Assembly: GCF_026309355.1 (NCBI RefSeq)
Contig: NZ_JAPJZK010000001.1
Coordinates: forward strand, 1,302,001-1,366,000
DNA: 64,000 bases
Source of the DNA: Spartinivicinus marinus
GTDB taxonomy: Bacteria; Pseudomonadota; Gammaproteobacteria; Pseudomonadales; Zooshikellaceae
Direction: 5' to 3'
Shown here: positions 44,783 through 54,019 of the stretch, one piece after another
How positions within the stretch are numbered: the first letter of the stretch is position 1
Layout of the letters: each line of letters starts with the position of its first letter
Notes under the pieces: generated by a model
Database searches by the model: none
The model's input: the letters and a program-made list of their open reading frames with translations, nothing else
What the model was told of the DNA's origin: nothing
Translations under genes and position numbers: made by a program

Positions 44783-45736
44783 CCCCTGCTGATAATAGAC
44801 TTCTACTGTAGTATTGGCCTCAACTAACTCAGCTGAAGGTTTAGCCCTCTGTTCTTCTGGGATGGGCTGCGACCATTGCTTAATTTCCGCTGGTATAACA
44901 TCTTGTAGTTTAGTTTGCTGCCAGTCACTAAACCAATGGGCAAAGTAAGACCAATGTAACCAATCGCTAATGCGTTGTTTCCAATATTCCCACCCTTCTA
45001 AGACTTTCTTCTCTTTCCAGCGTCTACGGCTATCAATGTATTCCTCTAATGTATCTAGATTACTGGGGTCAGGACAAGCATCTGGCCCATCTTCCATAAA
45101 GCAACGGATACATTCCCACTGCATAATGCAGTTCAGTTCATCACCACACATGATTTCATAACGGCCAGTAAACCCTTGAGGATCACTTCGACTGGCCATA
45201 GTAATAGTGAGACTGGACTGAACATGGGTCATTTCATCCGTTAAAGTGCGTGAAGTACCCACCCAAGCATAAATGTGTTCCCAAGGAATAATAGTAAAAC
45301 GAGTGTCACTCTCACCAAAAGGCAAAGCGACTTCTCGGCGTTGACGGTTAAAGCGTAGGTAAGGGCTTTTAATTAGTTTCCGATGAGCGTTCCAAGTGAT
45401 TGGAATAATAAAAAATAAAGGCAACGATATTGTAAATAAAAAAATAGCAAAATAAAGGAGATAATTTATATTAGATGAAGTATTTGTCATATACATAATT
45501 AAAATTGCTACGACAGCGAAAGCCCAAGTTATTGAAATAGCCATTCCAAAGATTTCAAGAGCATAACGAAAACTTGCACCTCCAATATCAATATTGGAGG
45601 AATCTTTTTTCTTAATAAATCCAGAGGTATCAATTGCTTTATTATTGGTATTAACTGGCAAGGGAGATAGAATTATTAGCTGATTTAGCCTATCTTTAAA
45701 GGTCGTACCACCAGACATTTCTGAGCGGTTAATCAT
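44783..45736 (-). pseudogene. DUF6708-like protein gene (copy 1), 3' end replaced by IS21
   Basis: The frame runs from 45736 into the IS21 element and stops at 44726, so its last 18 or so residues (QCQLKKSAVCQFKMSGF) come from the IS. The native part has two or three membrane helices (about 60-125), YLRFNRQRREVALPFGESD, and a C-terminal soluble region (WECIRCFMEDGPDACP). Its ATG overlaps the stop of the upstream VasX-like gene by 8 nt. It is probably an immunity protein to that effector, by position and DUF6708-type features; the call is moderate. The chimeric protein may still fold. Confidence 0.65.
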
Positions 45737-46609
45737 TAGTTTGCCCCATTGTTATATAGTCATCGGATATAGCAATAAGAGGATATTGTCCTTGTGTCGT
45801 TAATCGATCATTTTCTTCCATTTCTGTGACTGTGGTACCTTGGGTGCTATAACGGATAAATTGGTAAGCTTTATCCAACGGCTCTACTGCTATATCTGGT
45901 GTAACAGCAATAGTCCACTCTGTTCGTGATATTTTTTTCACTAAGTACGTTGGCCAATCATAGTCAATTCTTAACCCTTGTTCCAATACAGTAAAATCTG
46001 CAGTCTCTAATATTTCATCTGTTTTATTTATCCATTTTCCATCAACCAACACGATAATACATAGTGCTAAAGGGTGATATTGATGGATTTGTAAAACTTG
46101 AGCAAAACGGCTTGGTGTTATTCCAAAGCAACTTAGACAATGTTTTAAGTAGGTCTGAGTGGTTTTATAACTAAATTGGCCTGTTGCTTGTGATATATGC
46201 TGAATACCAGCCTTGACTTCAAGCCTTGGTCTTAACACAACTTCAGCTAGTTTTTGTTGAGTAGTAGGAAAGTCCCAGCTTCGATTGTCTATACCCCAAA
46301 TAGAATGTTTAACCCATAATATTAGTTTACTTGGATTCAGCATTTCATAGGCTAATCCTCCTATAATTACAATTGCTGTGGCAACAATCATCCATAAGTT
46401 TAGTCTGGCTAAAACTGTTGCACGACTTGCCAGGGCCATGCACCAGCTGACATTGGGTTTTGTAATGACCTCTACAACAGCCTGTCTTATAATGTGCATT
46501 TGGCGACCAGATAGAAACACTAAAGCTGCATTACCTCCTATTTTAGCTATAGACGCAAACTTAGCCCCATTATTACCCTGTTCACTGGCTTTATTAAAAT
46601 TCTCATATT
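45729..46609 (-). pseudogene. C-terminal remnant of VasX-like T6SS effector
   Basis: About 293 codons of host sequence follow the IS4-type end at 46610. A membrane-active stretch is visible (GGNAALVFLSGRQ, then NLWMIVATAIVIIGGLAYEML). The soluble C-terminal part contains WGIDNRSWDFPTTQQKLAEVVLRPRLEV. This looks like the C-terminal part of VasX/BTH_I2691-type type VI secretion effectors, which are pore-forming. The N-terminal part is gone; only nine IS-derived residues precede it in the frame. The 8-nt overlap with the DUF6708-like gene supports an effector-immunity pair. Homology is from memory of the family, not a search. Confidence 0.55.
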
Positions 46610-47925
46610 CAATACTGTAGACACTTTTAAGCAGCAATAGCCCCATAGTCGCTCATCCGTTCATATACCTGAGCGACTTTTTGTGTACTTATGCTCAGAC
46701 CTAACTCATCAAAAAGTTTTTTCATTAAATGTTGATTAAATTTTTTACGTTTCCAGGAGGCAATTGAAATAACCGTTTCATTATTGTTTCCTTTTAACTG
46801 CTGATCTTCTAGTTTCAATAAATTTAGTGCTGACAATGAAGCATTTAAATGTGTATGGATGGCTTCTTTTTTACGTGATTGACAATGGGTTAATCCTGTG
46901 TGCTGCTTAGCATCTCGGAATAGAAATTCAATTTGAAAGTGTGCTTTATAATAGTTAATGATTGTCATTGCATCCAGTTCTGTATCAGTCGAATAAAGTA
47001 ATACTCTACTGGCTTGAGTATCTTGGACTTGCCTCAACATCACGACTTTAATAGCCCGCTTGAATTTCTTTGAATAAACCTTTTTTGTGTAGACTTCTAC
47101 GCCATCTTGTAAGCAGCCCTCTTGATCAAAACGATGCAGTTCTTGTTTAAAATAAACCTTTCCATCATATTTTTTGGGACGTCCAAACCCGCTGTATGCA
47201 CCTTCATAAAACCACTGTAAATCAGCGTCAATTCTGAGTTTGCCAACAAGTTTTAATTTCGCTTTAACCACAGGAGTGAAAAATTTTTCTTTACTATAGT
47301 AAGCATCGGCGACTAAATACTGAATGCCTTGTTCTAGAAGCTGGGGAGCCAACTCCACTACTTGTTCTGCATAGACTTCAACACGTGTTTTATTTTGTTG
47401 ATCGATGGTTTGACGCACATCGTAAGTAAAAGCTGTATTCAATTTAAGATCAACCAACGCGAGAAGTGAAGCTTCTAAGCCCTGCTGGGATTGACTCGTT
47501 GAACCATTATAAAAGTAAAGTAGCCTAAGCCCTCAGTCTTCTTTCCTGACTTACTAATAAAGCTAGCATCAATAGCAGCTATACGTTCATTATCAGGGAG
47601 AGTAAGAGTTAATGCACCCCTATTAAACTGGGTAAAATCAAACTGACGCTTATACCAGCGGCTAAAACGCTTTTCATTCATTTGGCTATAACGACTCATG
47701 TTTCTAAAGGTCGCTTTGCCTTGAAAGACTACCAGCGTCGTCAATAAAGCAACAATAAATATTCGTTGAGGTTTATTAACATTGGACATTGAGCGTAAAA
47801 CCGTTTCTACTATGCTTTCCAAAGATAGATTCCTGTGACAATTCGATTTCGACAACCGCATTCTCACAGTTTCTATTTTTGGTTCAATCCTACCATTTTA
47901 AGACCAAAAACTGTCTACAGTATTG
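46610..47925 (-). mobile_element. IS4-family element, transposase frameshifted
   Basis: 1,316 bp with terminal inverted repeats CAATACTGTAGACAC (left) and CAATACTGTAGACAG (right, other strand). It contains a single transposase gene split by a frameshift. No target duplication is seen at its flanks, which suggests that one flank was rearranged or deleted after insertion and fits with the lost 5' part of the VasX-like gene. Confidence 0.82.
46627..47867 (-). pseudogene. IS4-family transposase, disrupted
   Basis: An N-terminal frame (47867-47475) with AAIDASFISKSGKKTEGLGYF and a C-terminal frame (47457-46627) with VADAYYSKEKFF and the YREK-type block YYKAHFQIEFLFRDAKQHTGL belong to one DDE transposase. 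The frames join at TACTTTACTTTTATAATGG: a -1 shift on the T4 run gives TFYNGSTSQSQQGLEASLLAL, continuous with the downstream frame. It may be a simple indel or, less likely, programmed slippage. Confidence 0.82.
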
Positions 47926-48520
47926 TAACGTAAGACGTCGTGGGAAAAGTTTGCTTAATGACTTAGTGGAGTTATTAGTATAACTCCCCCAGGAATCCAT
48001 ATAGAGCCAATATGAAGAGTTTTTTCTGGGGATATGCTAAGTTCAGATTTTTTTATAGAATAAAATTGGGTAGGTATCTGAATATTATTAAATAATAGGG
48101 AATGTATTTTGTAGCTATTCTTAGTAAATATTGAGAAATATAAAGGTTTTTTATTGGTTTGTGTTTCGTAAGCTGTAATATTTATTTAGATTTATATTTG
48201 TTTTAATAATCTGGTGTTTTTAAGGCAGTTATTGTAAACTTTGATGAGTTTGCTGCCATATATGAAAGTTGGGTGAATTCAATGAAAGCTATTCTAGTTA
48301 AAACCTGTTACTCTTGATCTTTGACTATGTTCATTTGCGACTCTTGTCTTGATACGAACTAGCTAATATACCGCTAGCTTCTCTTACCCTAAGTCATTCA
48401 GCTGCAATACTTTGTTGTTCCATGAACCAGTCTACAATAGATATTCTCTATCAGGCAATTTGTGTGGTTGGTTGCTGGTAGAGTACTTTCTATCAACACA
48501 CGTTAAAAAGTGAGACATCT
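47926..48520. other. Gap between IS4 element and RRM gene
   Basis: 595 bp, AT-rich, no gene recognised. It must contain the promoter and leader of the RRM gene. No VasX-like coding sequence continues here, so the missing 5' part of that gene has been lost. Confidence 0.4.
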
Positions 48521-48793
48521 ATGAAAATGTACGTTGGCAACCTGTCATACTCTGTAACAGCCGATGATTTAAGAGAAGCCTTTTCAGCTTATGGTACTGT
48601 AGCAAGTGTGGACCTTATTACTGATCGCGACTCAGGTCAGTCTAAAGGGTTTGGTTTTGTTGAAATGGAGAATAACTCTGAAGCGGATGCAGCCATTAAA
48701 GGATTGAACGGAAGCTCTTTGCAAGGCCGAGCGATCAAAGTTAATCAAGCACAACCAAAATCAAACAGCCGTCCTCAGCGTAGAAGGTATTAA
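48521..48793 (+). CDS. RRM-domain RNA-binding protein
   Basis: 90 residues, essentially a single RRM: RNP2 MYVGNLSY at the start, RNP1 KGFGFVEM in the middle, and a basic tail (SNSRPQRRRY). This is the small bacterial Rbp type related to cyanobacterial cold-induced RNA-binding proteins. It binds single-stranded RNA in the cytoplasm. A GTGAGA sequence precedes the ATG. It is monocistronic and lies between two IS-rich patches. A perfect palindrome, AAAAGCTTAAGCTTTTT, follows 30 bp downstream. Confidence 0.92.
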   Translation: MKMYVGNLSYSVTADDLREAFSAYGTVASVDLITDRDSGQSKGFGFVEMENNSEADAAIKGLNGSSLQGRAIKVNQAQPKSNSRPQRRRY

Positions 48794-49697
48794 TACCTTT
48801 ATAACGTAATATTCTGGAAGTGAAAAGCTTAAGCTTTTTGCTTTCGGAGATAACTCTAGTCTCTATTCTTTTCTTGCATGTAAATACAAGTTTTTACTCT
48901 AGCTGGTTATTGGTTGAGCGCATTTTTCGTGTGAATTTGGTCACCAAGCACACACAAAATCCCACCCGGTAAGCCTTCCTAAGAAACACATGTTGTTACC
49001 AAACCAAATTCTTCGGCTTTTCTTTTTAAGTTCTTTATGACTCGTTCACGGTAGTTTTTTTCATACGAGTCAGCTCCTGGATCCTGATACTGCATGCCAT
49101 ATCTCATGGCATTATAAAAAAAATGGCAATTTTGCGTGCTGTTGCAGTGACCGCTTTCGCTTTACCAATCCGTGCTGAAAGTCTTCGATAGAAAGCGCCT
49201 AATGCGGTATTGTCAGTATTCGAGCGTCCGACTGTTGTTGCAGCTAACCTTAAGTGAGCGACAACCCGGTTATTACTTTTCCGTGAGTGGGCAGATAATA
49301 TTTTTCCACCGCTGATTTTCGAGCCCGGACAGAGTGTTAACCAAGAAGTAAAATGTTTAGCGGTAGGCCATTTGCTCATATTTATCCCACACTCAGATAT
49401 TAGGCGTAGCGAAAGGTAAGGACCAAGGCCATGAATTTGCGTAAGATCAGTCCCAACAAGATGATACAGGCTCTCACGAACATTAAAATTAAGCTGATTG
49501 GGTTGTTTAGTCCGATGCTTGGGTTTAGGTATGGGGGCATCAGGTTTTTTCTTATTGATTGATAAACGACGCAATACCCCTTCAATTTCAACATCACACT
49601 CATGTACCTGCTGTTGATAAGCATCGTACATAATGAGCGCTTGCCTCAGGGCAAAAATATGTTCTGATTGATAGTTACCTTCGAGAGCTGCCTGAAT

Positions 49698-51318
49698 ACT
49701 CGATTCCGAAGTTTTTAATGCTTGACTAGCACGATGAGAGAGATTCAGAAGACTGGACTACAGGTATTGCTCCATTTCTTCGCCTAGCAAAGAACGATCA
49801 ACACGACACCTGCAGACCAGTGATGGTGTAGTATATCGCGCTTGTATTTCAATAGCGACTTGATGACGACTTGTGTTGATTACCCCTATTCCCCATGTGA
49901 TAAAGTTTGTTCAAACTCTAAACGACACCTTGACTGTTTCTTTTCAATCTCCTGGATTAAGTCGTATCCAGTGTCGCTGGTTAACTATTATGCTGATGGG
50001 AATTGGTGTCACTGGTGTATTTTGCTGGGCTGTTTTTGAGCGGTGTAGCTTAGGAGCATTCAAGCAGGACCAATTACGTTGGATGTTTTACCATAGTAAA
50101 ATTGCCTGGTCATTGTTGTTGCAAGCCAGTGTCCGACAAGTACTCAATCACTATCATATTACGAGAGGAGTACTCATTTTTGACGATAGTGATAAAGTCC
50201 GCTCCAAGAGAACACGACGTATTAAAGGTGTGCATAAAATAAAACATAAAAAATCCGGCGGCTATGTTCAAGGGCAAGAGCTAGTGTTTATGCTACTGGT
50301 GACACCTGTAGCTACCTTACCGATTGCTTTTCGCTTTTATACACCTGATCCAGCGTTAAGTGCTTGGCGTCAGAAAAATAAAGCCCTAAAGAGGCTGGGT
50401 ATTCCTGGAAAAGAAAGACCCAAAAAACCTAAGCCCAACCCAGATTATCCGACCAAACAAGCTTTAGCACTTGAGATGGTTGAAGCATTTTCATTGTCAT
50501 TTTCTGATATAAAGATTAATGCGGTCATTGCTGATGCACTGTATAGCACAGCAGAATTCATGGATAAGGCTTCCATTGCGACGGGTGGTGCTCAAGTGGT
50601 GAGTCAATTACGCTCCAATCAACTAATCCTTTCCCAAGGAAAAAAAGTACGACTTACACATTACTTTGCACGCCAAACAGGCGTCGATACCAAGTTAATT
50701 ATCCGAGGCCAAAAAACACAGTCAATCACCATGCTGGCGGCTCGGGTTTATGTGAAAGCCCATGGTAAAAAGCGGTTTGTGGTTGCTTTGAAATATGAGG
50801 GAGAAAAAAATTATCGATATCTAGTGGCATCCGACATGTCCTGGCGGCATGGTGATATTGCTAGGGTTTATACATTGAGATGGTTAGTTGAGGTTTTCAT
50901 TGAGGACTGGAAGCAACATGCTGGCTGGAACCGATTGGCCAAACAACAAGGCGAAGAAGGATCAACGCGAGGCGTGATCATGAGCCTGCTGTACGACCAT
51001 ATGTTACTGCTACATCCAGAGCAATCCGTCCGCCTTGAAAATAAGCAGCCCGGGCTTCCTGTTGGCTGTTTGACTGAGCGAATCAAAACAGAAGCCCTAA
51101 TAAAAACTGTAGAAGCAGTTGTCACGGCTGATGAACCAAAACAGCAACTGAAAGCCTTTACCGCTGCAATAATCAGTGTGCTTCCTGAGCGCCGCTCGAA
51201 AAAGCATTTAGCGGGTTTAGATTTGGGCAAACAAGAGCCCACTGACTCATTAAAATACAGAGCGGCTGCATAAATAAATTAGCAGTTATGTCAACCTAAA
51301 AAAACTTCGGAATCGAGT
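49698..51318 (+). mobile_element. Nested insertion sequence inside the IS110 pseudogene
   Basis: 1,621 bp with 19-bp terminal inverted repeats starting ACTCGATTCCGAAGTTTTT, and a 4-bp target duplication GAAT (49694-49697 and 51319-51322). Deleting it with one GAAT restores the IS110 frame KSSKETIQAALEG, which proves the insertion site. Confidence 0.9.
49873..51273 (+). CDS. DDE transposase of the nested IS (IS4 superfamily-like)
   Basis: 466 residues from GTG at 49873 (a TTG follows at once). Candidate catalytic residues: Asp in GVLIFDDSDK, Asp in VIADALYS, Glu in RWLVEVFIEDWKQHAGW. This is the order of IS4-superfamily DDE transposases; the exact IS family is not decided (IS701-like or ISH3-like are candidates). 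The frame is intact, so the element may be active. Confidence 0.82.
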   Translation: MLITPIPHVIKFVQTLNDTLTVSFQSPGLSRIQCRWLTIMLMGIGVTGVFCWAVFERCSLGAFKQDQLRWMFYHSKIAWSLLLQASVRQVLNHYHITRGVLIFDDSDKVRSKRTRRIKGVHKIKHKKSGGYVQGQELVFMLLVTPVATLPIAFRFYTPDPALSAWRQKNKALKRLGIPGKERPKKPKPNPDYPTKQALALEMVEAFSLSFSDIKINAVIADALYSTAEFMDKASIATGGAQVVSQLRSNQLILSQGKKVRLTHYFARQTGVDTKLIIRGQKTQSITMLAARVYVKAHGKKRFVVALKYEGEKNYRYLVASDMSWRHGDIARVYTLRWLVEVFIEDWKQHAGWNRLAKQQGEEGSTRGVIMSLLYDHMLLLHPEQSVRLENKQPGLPVGCLTERIKTEALIKTVEAVVTADEPKQQLKAFTAAIISVLPERRSKKHLAGLDLGKQEPTDSLKYRAAA

Positions 51319-51967
51319 GAATAGTCTCTTTACTGGATTTACAACGGGTATCTCTGAATATGTGCCGCCGCATAATCCAGCAGTCGTTCTCGAACTCGCA
51401 AATAAGTACGCAGTTCAACAATTAATTTTTCAGGGCGAAAGCTAGCTTTTAAAAGCCCACAAGCATGTAACCTCAGGATCCACTGAGCATCATTAACGTC
51501 GGTTTTGCGCCCAGGAACAGAGCGGGTATCGCGTGCATTTGATAAAATGACATCAATACCATGCTGCTCTAATATTTCGTAAACTGGTACCCAGTAAACG
51601 CCTGTAGACTCCATGGCAGCAGTTGTAATGCCATGCTCTAGTAACCAGTTGGCCATGTTCTGGATGTCATGGGTGAACGCTTTAAAAGTACGTACGGACT
51701 CACGGCTTCTGTCAGGAGGAAGTGCAAGAACATGAAAACTGGCGCCAATATCAATGCCCGCTGCATTAGAATTCAAAACCGGCAATGATTGAGCATGTTT
51801 TGATTTTTTACTCATAAACACCTCACTTAATTTATAAGTGCCGGATGGGGGCTCGGATTAAATCACTTTCCTACACGGGGTCTTAATTGCCACCAACATT
51901 GGGTCCGCAGATCCCCCTGGGTCAGGTTTTTTGACGGGATAAAAATCTCCAAAAGGCAGACGACCAC

Positions 51968-52342
51968 TTTCCGGACAATTGTAGTATACCCGCCTCGTGT
52001 TTCTATTCAGATGGGAAAAAGCAGACTATGTGGGCAGTTTTTTAATATAGCTCGCTCTTCTTTCAGTCGAGCATTCTCTTTACGCAGCCTTTTTACCTCA
52101 TCATATAAATGTTCTTCGTTTTTAGCAGCTTTGTTATCCTGCTTAGAGCGATGATATTTATCAATCCAGGTATGTATGACTTCTAATTCTCTGGCTGTTT
52201 GAGCAACCAGCTGATCTGATTCAACTACTAGCTTGACAGCTGATTCTTTAAACTCAGCTGTATAGTTTTTAGACTTCTTTTCAGACATTTGGACACACCT
52301 CTTAGTGGGGCCTAATATTACCCGTGTTCGTGTGTCCGGAAA
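51968..52342. mobile_element. 375-bp orfA-only IS3-type relic
   Basis: The ends are inverted repeats TTTCCGGACA (51968-51977) and TGTCCGGAAA (52333-52342). Between them lies a truncated orfA only; the orfB integrase is missing. It is an internally deleted IS3-family element that might still be mobilised in trans. Confidence 0.65.
52007..52288 (-). pseudogene. IS3-family OrfA, C-terminus altered
   Basis: 93 residues: a helix-turn-helix (YTAEFKESAVKLVVESDQLVAQTARELEV) and the leucine-zipper-like coiled coil NEEHLYDEVKRLRKENARLKEERAILK. The usual tail after ILKKA is replaced by NCPHSLLFPI, pointing to the deletion edge. OrfA alone acts as DNA-binding protein and regulator. Confidence 0.75.
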
Positions 52343-52444
52343 ACTATAGCCAGATTACGAGGAAGTGGCTTTGAAAACCACCTCACTAGAAGTGTAGTTA
52401 AAGATCGCTCTAATGGGGTAAGTCCGTTACCTCACAATAACTTT

Positions 52445-53041
52445 TTAGCTGCAAAAAACCTTTTGCACTTGCTCACGTAAACTGGGTACTACCTTTTCCT
52501 CAAACCACGGGTTTTTCCTTAGCCACAAAGTATTTCTGGGCGAGGGATGAGGTAATGGAAACAGGCTGGGTAAACATTGCTGCCAGTTTTTTACCCGCTC
52601 TGTTAGGGTTTTATAGTTATCCTGTAAATAATATTGCTGGGCGTATTGGCCAATTAATAGGGTTAGCCGAATCTCTGGCATTAGCTGTAATAATTGATGA
52701 TGCCAGGTTGGTGCGCATTCAGGCCTGGGTGGTAAATCACCACTTTTTCCCTTTCCTGGGTAACAAAACCCCATTGGCATGATGGCTATTTTTTCTACAT
52801 CATAAAAGGTGTCTCGATCCATCGTTAACCAGCTCCGCAATCGATCACCACTAGGATCATTCCAGGGAATTGACGTATTATGGACTTTAGTGCCTGGTGC
52901 TTGGCCAATTATCAGCAGCCTGGCAGTTTCACTTACCCTTAGTACCGGATTAGGCCCTAAGGGCAACTCCTCCTCACAGCGTCGACAGGCAGTTACTTGT
53001 TCAACTAGCTGAATAAGCTTAGGCGTAGACTTCTTAGACAT
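52445..53041 (-). CDS. Uracil-DNA glycosylase family protein
   Basis: 198 residues. Motif I GQAPGTKVHNTSIPWNDPSGDRL and motif II-like HPSPRN place it in the UDG superfamily. A CxxC pair (Cys18/Cys21) near the N-terminus recalls family 4/5 enzymes, but the four-Cys iron-sulfur set is not complete. Such proteins are widespread as UDG-like proteins of uncertain base specificity. A GMR-free cytoplasmic repair role is likely. It sits just outside the mobile-element patch and is intact. Confidence 0.82.
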   Translation of the reverse strand: MSKKSTPKLIQLVEQVTACRRCEEELPLGPNPVLRVSETARLLIIGQAPGTKVHNTSIPWNDPSGDRLRSWLTMDRDTFYDVEKIAIMPMGFCYPGKGKSGDLPPRPECAPTWHHQLLQLMPEIRLTLLIGQYAQQYYLQDNYKTLTERVKNWQQCLPSLFPLPHPSPRNTLWLRKNPWFEEKVVPSLREQVQKVFCS

Positions 53042-53106
53042 GGCAGCGTAATCAATATTGTTTGGCTAGTAATATTGAAACACTGACCAGGATAATCCTG
53101 CAAATA

Positions 53107-53153
53107 TTTTTTAGGAGGCTAGCTTTAAAGTAGTAAGCTATCCCCCTAAAAAA
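53107..53153. repeat. Imperfect inverted repeat before the UDG gene
   Basis: TTTTTTAGG--AGCTT pairs imperfectly with AAGCT--CCTAAAAAA. The T-run lies on the 5' side of the stem, so it is not a normal terminator for either direction. It lies between two minus-strand genes. Confidence 0.4.
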
Positions 53154-53226
53154 ACATTTGCTTTGGCTACAAAAACAAACCCACACAGCCTTTTGAATTA
53201 TTTATTTTTTGAGGTCAATTGGTGTT

Positions 53227-53712
53227 TCAACAAAAATAAGGTAGTTGAATCCAACCGGAGTCTGGGTCATTACCAAAGCAATCTAGTCCTGCAAATATTT
53301 CATACCGGTGGATTGCATTATGTCCACAATAACAAGGCCTACAACCTTCAGGAAAGCTCACTGCCTGCACCCACTCATGCTCTGTATCAGCGGCTAAAAT
53401 TTGCTTCTCACTCACTATGTATTCATCTTCGTAGGTTATATGCGACCTATGTTCACAGTCAGTGACTGAACGGGTTTCACCTATATGGTCAGTTTCCGTA
53501 TAAGTAACATTAACTTCTACTTCCTCAATGCCTCTTATTTTTAAGTAAACTTTATCAATTTTTACCTGTTCACTTTTGGTGGTAGCACGAATAATAACGT
53601 TAAAAGGTTCACTAATCTTTGGCTCTTCATATTCTGCTGATACCTCCGCAGCCCCCCCTGTCACCATATTAATTGCTGACTTCAGTTTGCCAAAAACACT
53701 CATGTTAGCCAC
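53227..53712 (-). CDS. Spo0M-like arrestin-fold protein
   Basis: 161 residues. The N-terminus MSVFGKLKSAINMVTGGAAEVSAEYE and the beta-strand pattern KVYLKIRGIEEVEVNVTYTETDH match the Spo0M (SpoOM) family of arrestin-like proteins. It is shorter than Bacillus Spo0M and ends in a Cys-rich tail (CRPCYCGHNA, GWIQLPYFC) that I do not recognise in the family. In Bacillus the protein affects sporulation; in gammaproteobacteria the role is unknown. The first ATG (MANM) and an ATG three codons later are both possible. Confidence 0.72.
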   Translation of the reverse strand: MANMSVFGKLKSAINMVTGGAAEVSAEYEEPKISEPFNVIIRATTKSEQVKIDKVYLKIRGIEEVEVNVTYTETDHIGETRSVTDCEHRSHITYEDEYIVSEKQILAADTEHEWVQAVSFPEGCRPCYCGHNAIHRYEIFAGLDCFGNDPDSGWIQLPYFC

Positions 53713-54019
53713 CTCTCATTCCATTTTTCAAGAAAGCATATTGTTATTAACCAGCTTTCACTATAGTATGCTTTACAAATAACAGTGGCCCATGAGTCAA
53801 GTTAGCATTTAGCACTCGTATAATTTTTATTTATTTAACAAAGCATTAATAAAAGTCTCTCATTAACAATAGCTAATATCTTTTTGTCTTATAGCTACCC
53901 TACAGCTAATAACAGCTAATTAACAATTCACTATTATTAGCGCCTATACTCAATACAAGAGCCAATTCTACGGCTAGCTTCACTAATCACTGGCATAAGC
54001 GTTTTATTCTTTAGTTATT

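Larger units (their letters stand above)
48979..51821 (-). pseudogene. IS110-family transposase, three defects, split by a nested IS
   Basis: The N-terminal part (51821-51323) has AAGIDIGASFHV, AMESTGVYWVPVYEIL and RKTDVNDAQWI; a shorter start at 51815 is equally possible. The C-terminal part (49693-48979) has EGNYQSEHIFALRQAL, HGLGPYLSLRLISE and CPGSKISGGKI. Defects: an internal deletion with frameshift between AAAHIQ and RCKSSKETIQAAL near 51355; the nested IS at 49698-51318; and a one-base loss in a T8 tract (plus-strand A8, 49111-49118), after which the native end (YGMQYQDPGADSYEKNYRERV) continues to the stop at 48979. It is clearly non-functional. Confidence 0.88.

Noticed and set aside
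47475..47867. Treating the transposase N-terminal frame as an independent gene
   Set aside because: It joins the downstream frame of the same DDE transposase after a one-base shift, inside shared inverted repeats, so it is one disrupted gene.
49698..49720. The codons KTSESS at the left end of the nested IS as native IS110 sequence
   Set aside because: They come from the IS terminal repeat read in frame. Joining across the GAAT duplication gives KSSKET, which fits IS110 better.
53107..53153. Intrinsic terminator between the Spo0M-like and UDG genes
   Set aside because: The stem has its T-run on the 5' side for both strands, so it does not have terminator geometry.
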